Shown piece by piece: positions 1 to 5,919 of a stretch of DNA of 5,919 bases (positions within the stretch are counted from its first letter, which is position 1; every line of letters begins with the position of its first letter). Origin of the DNA: Betaproteobacteria bacterium UBA6904 (GTDB lineage: Bacteria; Pseudomonadota; Gammaproteobacteria; Burkholderiales; SG8-39); NCBI GenBank assembly GCA_002451175.1, contig DKBI01000123.1:19632-25550 (forward strand), in the 5' to 3' direction. The position numbers were made by a program, and so were the translations under genes. The notes beneath the pieces were generated by a model. The model had not been told where the DNA came from. It saw nothing but the letters and a program-made list of their open reading frames with translations, and did no database searches.

Positions 1-608
1 GCGAGCGAGGTGAGCAGATTCTGCGTGCTGAACAGTCCGAGCCAGGCGTAGGGCAGCACCTTGGACCAGTTGAGCGCCGCGAACATCACGGCGACCGTGC
101 CGACCAGCACGCTCGGCGCCAGGCGCAGCGGCAGCAGGTAGACGCTGATCGGCGGCCCGCCGGAGTGCGCGATGAAGCTCGTGAATCCGGACAGGGTCGC
201 CCAGAACGCGCCCTTGATCGTCGAAGGCGGTGCCGGCAGCGCAGCCGACTCGCGCCGCAGGCTGCGATACACGACGAAGCCGATGGCGATTACGCCGAGC
301 AGCAGCCGCACGCCGTCGCTGCTCAGCTGGCGAAAGGCCAGCGTGCCGACGGCCGTGCCGAGCAGCCCCGCCGGGAGCAGGACGCGGATCAACTCTCGGC
401 TCCAGTGCCTGCGATACGCCCAGACTGCGCCCACGTCCATGCAGAGCAGGATCGGCAGCATGATCGCGGCCGCCTGCGCGGGCGGCACGGCGAGCGCCAT
501 GAGCGGAACGGTGACGATACCGAAACCGCCTGCGAAGCCGCCCTTGGATATGCCGAACAGCAGCACGCCCGGGACCGCGGCGAGCCAGAAGAGCGTGTCG
601 GTGATCAA
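1..608 (-). CDS. TauE/SafE family membrane transporter (3' end cut by window edge)
   Basis: This is a putative inner-membrane permease of the TauE/SafE family, whose members are implicated in export or uptake of sulfite, sulfoacetate and other organic anions. The substrate here cannot be read from the sequence. About 202 codons are visible, and the family usually has about 250 residues, so the last part lies beyond the left edge. The frame is open throughout and very hydrophobic, with several predicted membrane helices (roughly residues 6-20, 31-60, 75-92, 98-115, 133-148 and 166-185). Two family hallmarks form the internal repeat: ISKGGFAGGFG at residues 20-30 and GFTSFIAHSGGPP at 141-153. 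The chosen start is TTG at 608, which overlaps the TGA of the upstream hydantoinase B gene as TTGA. No in-frame ATG or GTG lies close upstream, and the protein then begins with the expected ITDTLFWLAAVPGVLL helix. No clear Shine-Dalgarno is visible, which suggests translational coupling. The family call is secure and the start is moderately so. Confidence 0.88.
   Translation of the reverse strand, partial: MITDTLFWLAAVPGVLLFGISKGGFAGGFGIVTVPLMALAVPPAQAAAIMLPILLCMDVGAVWAYRRHWSRELIRVLLPAGLLGTAVGTLAFRQLSSDGVRLLLGVIAIGFVVYRSLRRESAALPAPPSTIKGAFWATLSGFTSFIAHSGGPPISVYLLPLRLAPSVLVGTVAVMFAALNWSKVLPYAWLGLFSTQNLLTSL
605..608 (-). promoter_or_regulatory. TTGA stop/start overlap coupling hyuB-like and tauE-like genes
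   Basis: On the minus strand the bases TTGA hold both the TGA stop of the hydantoinase B gene (607-605) and the TTG start proposed for the TauE/SafE gene (608-606). This is the rarer TTG form of the common ATGA overlap. There is no purine-rich ribosome site just upstream, so re-initiation by ribosomes finishing hyuB is the likely way the transporter is translated. The overlap is seen directly; the coupling is inferred. Confidence 0.55.
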
Positions 609-2317
609 GCGCCGCGCGTGACGCGGCCGTCGGGCGTCACGAGCACGCCGAATTGGTCGCCGGCCTGCTCGCGCGTGTAGTAGCCGCGCGCCAGGTCGCG
701 CGCGATTCGGTCCGGGTCCCGCTTGAGCGGATCGCCGTAGCCCCCGCCGCCTGGCGTCGAAACGCGGATGACGTCGCCCGCCTGCATCGCGATGTCCTGG
801 TCCTTGGACAGATGCGGCGGGTGGTAGAGGCTGCCCGCCTGCTCGATGGCGACGCGGTTGACGCCCCCGTCCTGGCCGCCCAGCGCGCCGAGGGGGCCCG
901 TGCGCCCGTGATCCATCACCATCGAGGCGCGCGCCTCGCCGCGGCGGATGCGGATGGCGTAATTGACGCCGAACCCGCCGCGCTGCTCGCCCGCGCCGCC
1001 GGAACCCTCGTGGATCGCGAATTCGTCGAACAGGATCGGGTAATACTGTTCCATCACCTCGATCGGCGGCATCTTGGAGATGCCGATCGTCGAGCAGCCG
1101 TTCGAGATGCCGTCCGAGAGCGCGCTGCCGCCGTAGCCGCCGCCCGTGAACAGGTACATCACGTAGGAGCGGTCGCGCTTCGGGTCGTGCCCGCCGATCG
1201 CGAGGTTCCCCGAGGTCCCGGCGGGCGCGGCGAACAGATCGTCGGGGATCGCCTGCGTGAGGGCGTTGAAGACGGCCTCGGCGATGCGCTGGCTGACCTC
1301 CGCCGCGCACCCCGACACCGGCCGCGGGTACTTCGCGTAGAGGAACGTGCCCTCGGGTTCGCGAATCCTCAGCGGCTCGAAGGTGCCCGCGTTGATCGGC
1401 ACCTCCGGAAAGACGTGCTTCACCGCCAGGTACACGGACGAAAAGGTCGTCGCGATCACCGAGTTCATCGGGCCGCGGCACGGCGGCGAGGAGCCGCTGA
1501 AATCGAATTCCAGCTCGCCGCCCGGCGTGCGCGTGACTCGGAGCCGGATGTGCAGCGGCTCGTTGACGACGCCGTCCGAGTCCACGATGGAATGCCCGTG
1601 GTAGGTGCCTTGCGGAATGCGCGCGATCCGCGCGCGCATCTGGCGCGCCGCGCGCGCCCGCAACTCGGCGATCGCGCCTTCGACCGTTTCGGCGCCGTAG
1701 CGATCGAGCAGGACGGTGAGCCGCTTCTCGCCGATCGCGAGCGCCGCCGCCTGCGCCTTGATGTCGCCGATGCGCTGATCGGCGATGCGGATGTTGGACA
1801 GGATGATGGCGAGGATTTCCTCGTCCATCACGCCCTTCTTGTACAGCTTCACCGGCGGCAGCCGCAGGCCCTCCTGCTCGACTTCCGTCGCGTTCGCCGA
1901 GAAGCCGCCCGGCACCATGCCGCCGAGATCCGGCCAGTGGCCCGTGTTGGCGAGCCAGCACCAGAGCTTGCCGCGGTAGAAATACGGTTTGACGAAGCGC
2001 ACGTCCATCAGGTGCGTGCCGCCCAGGTAGGGGTCGTTGACGATGAACAGGTCGCCCGGCTCCAGCGTCCAGCCCTTCGCGCGCACCTGCTCGATCACGT
2101 TGCGGGTGGAGAACTGCATCGTGCCGACGAATACCGGCAGGCCCAGCTCGCCCTGCGCAATCAGCGCGCCGTCGTCACGCGCATAGATGCCGTCCGAGCG
2201 GTCCATGCCCTCGGAAATCACGGGCGAGAAGGCCGCGCGGCAGAAGGCGAGATCCATCTCGTTGCAGACCTGCTGCAACCCGTTCTGAATGACCGCCAGC
2301 GTGATGGGATCGAGCAT
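605..2317 (-). CDS. Hydantoinase B/oxoprolinase family protein (HyuB-like)
   Basis: This is a complete 570-residue member of the HyuB family (N-methylhydantoinase B, 5-oxoprolinase C-terminal part, acetone carboxylase alpha type). These cytoplasmic subunits usually pair with an ATP-binding HyuA to hydrolyse or carboxylate cyclic amides, lactams or ketones. Family signatures appear in the normal order: MLDPITLAVIQNGL at the N-terminus, NDPYLGGTHLMD at residues 94-105, TGHWPDLGGMVPGG at 125-138, EQEGLRLPPVKL at 147-158, DFSGSSPP at 272-279, VSQRIAEAVFNAL at 341-353, PIEVMEQYYPIL at 418-429, GSGGAGEQRGGFG at 438-450, and TPGGGGYGDP at 521-530. Length is normal for the family. The ATG at 2317 gives the canonical N-terminus and lies 11 bp after the preceding stop. 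The same frame stays open far upstream, but that extension is Arg/Ala-rich shadow sequence. No HyuA is adjacent on the visible side, so the substrate is unknown. The family call is very secure. Confidence 0.95.
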   Translation of the reverse strand: MLDPITLAVIQNGLQQVCNEMDLAFCRAAFSPVISEGMDRSDGIYARDDGALIAQGELGLPVFVGTMQFSTRNVIEQVRAKGWTLEPGDLFIVNDPYLGGTHLMDVRFVKPYFYRGKLWCWLANTGHWPDLGGMVPGGFSANATEVEQEGLRLPPVKLYKKGVMDEEILAIILSNIRIADQRIGDIKAQAAALAIGEKRLTVLLDRYGAETVEGAIAELRARAARQMRARIARIPQGTYHGHSIVDSDGVVNEPLHIRLRVTRTPGGELEFDFSGSSPPCRGPMNSVIATTFSSVYLAVKHVFPEVPINAGTFEPLRIREPEGTFLYAKYPRPVSGCAAEVSQRIAEAVFNALTQAIPDDLFAAPAGTSGNLAIGGHDPKRDRSYVMYLFTGGGYGGSALSDGISNGCSTIGISKMPPIEVMEQYYPILFDEFAIHEGSGGAGEQRGGFGVNYAIRIRRGEARASMVMDHGRTGPLGALGGQDGGVNRVAIEQAGSLYHPPHLSKDQDIAMQAGDVIRVSTPGGGGYGDPLKRDPDRIARDLARGYYTREQAGDQFGVLVTPDGRVTRGA

Positions 2318-2328
2318 GTTCCGCCGAT

Positions 2329-2973
2329 TCAGCGCGCCGGCGTGTAGCTCCGATAGACCCGCAGCAGCCACTCGCCGTCGCGCGTCAGCTTGCCGATCTT
2401 GCGCGCCCAGTCCGTGCGGAGCGCCGCCTGCCAGTCCGGATGCCGGGGAACCGAGTCGTCGGCGAGATCGTAGAGCGCCACGTAGCGCGGCGTGCCGCTC
2501 GGGTCGAAGAAGCGCCGCGCGCGCAGGACGCCGGGAACCTGCGACAGCAGCGGCAGGTGCTCTTCGTCGTACCAGCGGTTGAACGCGTCCTCGTGCTCGG
2601 CGGGGACGTCGCCGATGGCGACGAAGAGCGCATGCGAGAGCATGCTCGGCAGCGCCTCGCCGGGATGGATCTGCTCGCACGCCCAGCGGCGAAAGACGAC
2701 CGTGCTGCCGAGGCTGCGCTGCGTCCAGGCGGTCGGATTCGCGAAGCGCTCCCGGTACGCGTCCGACCGCAGCACGTCCGGAGACACCAGTTCGTAGGTG
2801 GCGAGATACTTGCCTTCGCCCGGCTCGACGTCCGCGACCCAGCGGCGCGCGGAGAGGAACCCGGGAATCGACAGGCGCTCGACGATGTGCTCGGTGTCGT
2901 ACCAGGCGTTGAACTCGGTCTCCTGCTCGGGACGTGGTTCGGTCAGGGTGAGCAGCAGGCCAAAGCGGTTCAT
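2329..2973 (-). CDS. Tandem EthD-like dimeric alpha/beta-barrel protein
   Basis: This is a 214-residue soluble protein built from two homologous ferredoxin-like domains. Each half begins with a beta-strand (FGLLLTL; HALFVAI) followed by the same signature: FNAWYDTEHI...IPGFLSARRW at residues 21-45 and FNRWYDEEHL...VPGVLRARRF at 131-155, identical at 13 of 25 positions. Each half then has a second strand, KYLATYEL at 55-62 and RYVALYDL at 163-170. The F-N-x-W-Y-D-x-E-H pattern with a following P-G and A-R-R is typical of EthD-like or DUF4286-like dimeric alpha/beta-barrel proteins found in catabolic clusters. The two copies probably fold into one barrel within a single chain. Exact function is unknown; monooxygenase-like or accessory catabolic roles are possible. 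The ATG at 2973 fits the first strand best. An in-frame TTG at 2985 would add four residues (MRID). Neither start has a good Shine-Dalgarno. It lies 45 bp after the phosphodiesterase gene and 11 bp before the hydantoinase gene, which argues for co-transcription with the latter. Confidence 0.85.
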   Translation of the reverse strand: MNRFGLLLTLTEPRPEQETEFNAWYDTEHIVERLSIPGFLSARRWVADVEPGEGKYLATYELVSPDVLRSDAYRERFANPTAWTQRSLGSTVVFRRWACEQIHPGEALPSMLSHALFVAIGDVPAEHEDAFNRWYDEEHLPLLSQVPGVLRARRFFDPSGTPRYVALYDLADDSVPRHPDWQAALRTDWARKIGKLTRDGEWLLRVYRSYTPAR

Positions 2974-3018
2974 GTCGATGCGCAATCAGCGGGCAGGGTC
3001 GGACCTGAATTCTACCGG

Positions 3019-5919
3019 CTAGGCAGCGCGCGCCAGCACCTGCGACTCGTCCACGGCGTCCACCTGCTCGGGGCTCAGGAACTGCTCGGCGTAGCGGCGA
3101 TAGACGCCGGCGCTGACGAACAGCCGGAACAGATCGGGATCGAGATGCCGATCCTTGGTCATGGCCGCCATGATGCCCAGCGCCGCGGACAGCGTCTTGC
3201 CCTTCTTGTAGGGCCGGTCCGCCGCCGTGAGCGCCTCGAAGACATCGGCGATCGCCATCATGCGCGCCAGCGCGCTCATCCCGGCGCCGGTGAGGCGCCG
3301 CGGGTAGCCGGTGCCGTCCATCTTCTCGTGGTGGCCGCCCGCGATCTCCGGCACCTGGCGGAGGTGGCGCGGAAACGGCAGCGCCGACAGCATGATGATG
3401 GTCTGCACGATGTGCTCGTTGATCTTGTAGCGCTCCTCTTCGGTCAGCGTGCCGCGCCCGATGGACAGGTTGTACAGCTCGCCGCGGTTGTAGAGGTGCT
3501 CCGGCACCGGGATGCGGAAGCCCCACGGATTGTCCTCGGCGATGCGCGCGTGCGCCTCGCGCGGAAAGACGTGCTCGGGCCGGTCGGCGAGCAGCGTCTC
3601 GCGGGCGGGCAGGGCAGCCTCCGGCGTGCCGGCCTTGCGCCGGCGCTCCTCCTGCGAGATGCCGACGCGGTCGTCCAGCGTGCGCTGCCAGGTGCGCGCG
3701 CCGATGCGCCGCAGGCGTTCGATGCGCTCCGGGGCCATGAACTCGCCGCCCTCGTTGCATTGCGCGATGAAGCGGAAGTCGTCGTCGAGCTGCGCGAGCT
3801 CGGCATCGAGCGCCCCGCGCAGCGCCGCGGCGTCGGCGCCCCCGGCGACCTTGCGCCAGTAGTCGATCTCCGCGTCGCGCTTGAGCACTTCGACGCGCAT
3901 GCGGATCTCGTGGATGCGGTCGTAGATCGTCTCCAGCTTCGTCGCCTTGTCGACGACGTACTCGGGCGTGGTCACCTTGCCGCAGTCGTGCAGCCACGAC
4001 GCGATGTGCACCGTCTCCCAGTCCTGCGCGGTCAGCGAGAAATCGCGGAACGGCGCGTCCGCGCTGTCGCAGGCCGCGCGGGCCAGCAGCTTGGTGAGCT
4101 CGGGAACGCGCTCGCAGTGGCCGCCGGTGTACGGGCTCTTCGCGTCGATCGCGCCGGCAATCAGCCGGATGAACGCCTCGAACAGCGCCTTCTGCGCCCG
4201 GATCAGGTCGCGCGTCTCGAGCGAGACCGCGGCGGTGCCCGACAGCGCGGCGATGAACGCGACCAGCGCGGCATCCGGCGGCTCGTCCAGCCAGAGCACC
4301 ATGACGCCCAGCAATTCGTGGCTGCGGTTGGCGAGCGGCAGGGCGACGTAGGGCAGCGAGGGGACGTCTAGCGCGGCGCACAGCGCCTGATCGAACGGCG
4401 TCGCGTGCGCGTCCCGCGTCGCGACCCCGGTGCGGGGCTGCACGCCGCGCGACGGGTCGCCGGCGATGGCCCGCAGCTGCTCGGCCGGCACGCTCGGCAG
4501 GCGGGCAGCGATGTCCGCGCCGCCGACGCTACGCGCGGCCGCCGCTTCGAAGCGCTGCGCGTCCTGCCCGGGCAGCCAGATCGCCCCGCCGCGCGCGCGC
4601 GTGGTCGCGATCGACTCGTCGAGCAAGCGCCGCAGCAGCCGCTCGAAATCATCCTCCGCGGCGACCGCCGTGGAGATGTCGAGAAAGCGGCGAATCGTGC
4701 GCTTCATGCCGTCCATGGTGCGCGCGACGTCGTCGATTTCCTTGACGATCGAGGTGACCGCGATCGGCTGCGAAAACTCGAAACGCTGGATGGCCTGCGC
4801 CTCGCCCACCAGGCGGCGCAGCGCGCGGGCCACGATGCGCGACACCAGCAGGACGATCGGGGTGACGAGCAGGAGGATCCCGAAGGTGGAAAGCACCGCA
4901 TCGCGCAGCGCTTTGCGTGCCTCGGCGAGAATCTCGTCCTCCGAGACGGCGAGCACCAGGTGCGCCGTCGCTCCGTGCATGTAGGCCACCTTGGCGATCG
5001 CCCCGTGCCAATGCGAGCCGTCGACCTCGAACTGCACGAGCGCGACGGCCTCGTCGGGCGGAATGGCCTTGCCGAGATCCGGCCATTGCCTGCCCAGCGC
5101 CGCGAGGGCCGGGACGTCGAATTCCTGGAGTCGCGCGCCGGCGACGGCCGCGCTTTGGCCCAGCCCCGCGCCGAGAACTTTCTCCATGTTTTCGTAGGCC
5201 GCCACGCGCCCTTCGGGTCCGACGATCGCCAGCTGTGCATTCGGCGTCTGCTTGTTGCGGCGCAGGAGGTCGCCGAGCGTCTCCAGGCGCATATCCGCGC
5301 CGACGACGGTGCCGGTGCCCTCCACACGACGCGCGAGCGTGATGCCGACGCGACCCGTGGTCGCGAAGCGATAGGCGGGCGTGCGGATGATCTGATCGGC
5401 GCCGAGTGCCTGCGTGTACCAGCCTCTCCGTCGCGGATCGAAAGCGGCGAGATCCGATCGCTCGGCCGCGCCCAACCGCCTCAGTTTGTCGTCGAAGAAG
5501 AGGTGTTGCGCCGACACCGATCCGTCGGCGCGGCGCTCCACGCTCTGCACCACATACGCCGTCTGCGGCGGCGCGCCCAGCACGCGGCGGTCCTGCTCGT
5601 CCCATGCGCGGCGCACGAGAAAGAAATCGCCGCTGGCATACCCGATGAAGAACGACGTGATCGCCGGAGTCTGGCTCAGCGCATCGCGAAACGTCTGTAG
5701 GGCGCGCAGCCGGTCCGGCAGGGACTCGGCGCCCGCGATGCGCTGCGCATCCAGCAGGCCGGCTGCGATGCCCTGGGGCGAGAGCAGGATCTGCAGTTCG
5801 GCGTTGGTTTGCTGGGCAACCCTCCGGAACAACTCGTTGGTGGCTGTCTCCACCATGGCGCTGCTGCGCTGATACGACAGGAAGGCGATGCCGAGGCCGG
5901 TGGCGAGCACGAGCGGCAG
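3019..5919 (-). CDS. Membrane-anchored HD-GYP c-di-GMP phosphodiesterase with Cache, HAMP and GAF-like domains (5' end cut)
   Basis: This is a putative sensor enzyme that degrades cyclic-di-GMP. The frame is open to the right edge and its first visible residues (LPLVLATGLGIAFLSY) are the end of a membrane helix, so the true start lies outside; the GTG at 5910 sits inside that helix. Numbering from that GTG, 963 residues follow. Residues about 15-335 form a Cache-like periplasmic sensor with DPRRRGWY at 158-165 and VVGADMRL at 202-209. A second membrane helix spans about 338-360, then a HAMP-like linker to about 410 and a GAF-like domain at about 412-570. The catalytic domain follows: YTGGHCERV (594-602), HDCGK (641-645), NEH (831-833), HHEKMDGTGYP (860-870) and IADVFEALT (887-895, metal-ligand candidate D889). 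All the signature residues of an active HD-GYP are present. About 160 extra residues lie between the HD and GYP halves. It may respond to an external ligand; no GGDEF or EAL domain is seen. Confidence 0.92.
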   Translation of the reverse strand: MPLVLATGLGIAFLSYQRSSAMVETATNELFRRVAQQTNAELQILLSPQGIAAGLLDAQRIAGAESLPDRLRALQTFRDALSQTPAITSFFIGYASGDFFLVRRAWDEQDRRVLGAPPQTAYVVQSVERRADGSVSAQHLFFDDKLRRLGAAERSDLAAFDPRRRGWYTQALGADQIIRTPAYRFATTGRVGITLARRVEGTGTVVGADMRLETLGDLLRRNKQTPNAQLAIVGPEGRVAAYENMEKVLGAGLGQSAAVAGARLQEFDVPALAALGRQWPDLGKAIPPDEAVALVQFEVDGSHWHGAIAKVAYMHGATAHLVLAVSEDEILAEARKALRDAVLSTFGILLLVTPIVLLVSRIVARALRRLVGEAQAIQRFEFSQPIAVTSIVKEIDDVARTMDGMKRTIRRFLDISTAVAAEDDFERLLRRLLDESIATTRARGGAIWLPGQDAQRFEAAAARSVGGADIAARLPSVPAEQLRAIAGDPSRGVQPRTGVATRDAHATPFDQALCAALDVPSLPYVALPLANRSHELLGVMVLWLDEPPDAALVAFIAALSGTAAVSLETRDLIRAQKALFEAFIRLIAGAIDAKSPYTGGHCERVPELTKLLARAACDSADAPFRDFSLTAQDWETVHIASWLHDCGKVTTPEYVVDKATKLETIYDRIHEIRMRVEVLKRDAEIDYWRKVAGGADAAALRGALDAELAQLDDDFRFIAQCNEGGEFMAPERIERLRRIGARTWQRTLDDRVGISQEERRRKAGTPEAALPARETLLADRPEHVFPREAHARIAEDNPWGFRIPVPEHLYNRGELYNLSIGRGTLTEEERYKINEHIVQTIIMLSALPFPRHLRQVPEIAGGHHEKMDGTGYPRRLTGAGMSALARMMAIADVFEALTAADRPYKKGKTLSAALGIMAAMTKDRHLDPDLFRLFVSAGVYRRYAEQFLSPEQVDAVDESQVLARAA

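Noticed and set aside
653..2347. Long plus-strand open frame of 564 codons opposite the hydantoinase B gene.
   Set aside because: It is antisense to a gene with clear family motifs, and its product is Arg/Ala/Val/Asp-rich with no recognisable domain.
3009..3014. TAGAAT on the minus strand as a -10 promoter element in the gap before the EthD-like gene.
   Set aside because: No acceptable -35 element lies about 17 bp upstream, and a single six-base match is expected by chance.
2440..4371. Long plus-strand open frame of 643 codons opposite the EthD-like and HD-GYP genes.
   Set aside because: Its composition is shadow-like (repeated Arg, Ala, Val, Gln, Asp) and it spans two real genes and their junction.
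2318..4381. Upstream extension of the hydantoinase B frame, open for 688 more codons without a stop.
   Set aside because: The translation is Arg/Ala-rich with no domain pattern, and it runs across the well-supported EthD-like and HD-GYP genes in another frame. It is an open frame caused by high GC content.
4405..5700. Plus-strand open frame of 431 codons opposite the sensor region of the phosphodiesterase.
   Set aside because: It has the same shadow composition and no domain, and the minus-strand protein here has a coherent Cache/HAMP/GAF order.
5908..5910. GTG as the true start of the HD-GYP gene.
   Set aside because: The frame continues to the window edge with hydrophobic codons (Leu-Pro-Leu), so GTG falls within the first membrane helix. 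The real start is probably outside the window.

Overview
The window is strongly GC-rich, and the protein types point to a betaproteobacterium, most likely in the Burkholderiales. That placement is an inference from sequence style. There is no rRNA or other phylogenetic marker here. All convincing genes lie on the minus strand and read from the right end of the window to the left.

In transcription order there are four genes. (1) A large membrane-anchored c-di-GMP phosphodiesterase of the HD-GYP type (3019 to the right edge). It has a Cache-like periplasmic sensor, a HAMP linker and a GAF-like domain, and it is cut at its N-terminus by the window edge. (2) A protein of about 214 residues made of two fused EthD-like dimeric alpha/beta-barrel domains (2329-2973). 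(3) A complete HyuB-type hydantoinase B/oxoprolinase subunit (605-2317). (4) A TauE/SafE-family membrane transporter (1-608), cut at its C-terminus by the left edge, whose TTG start overlaps the hyuB stop codon.

Spacing is tight: about 45 bp, 11 bp and a 4 bp overlap. The last three genes look like one transcription unit, and the phosphodiesterase may read into it. A plausible reading is a small catabolic cassette: HyuB hydrolyses or carboxylates a cyclic amide or related compound, the EthD-like protein assists, and TauE/SafE moves an organic or sulfur-containing anion. The HyuA partner that HyuB normally needs is not in the window.

No RNA gene, mobile element, CRISPR array or strong terminator was recognised. 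No non-coding stretch exceeds about 50 bases. The most unusual feature is an insertion of about 160 residues that splits the HD and GYP halves of the phosphodiesterase catalytic domain.
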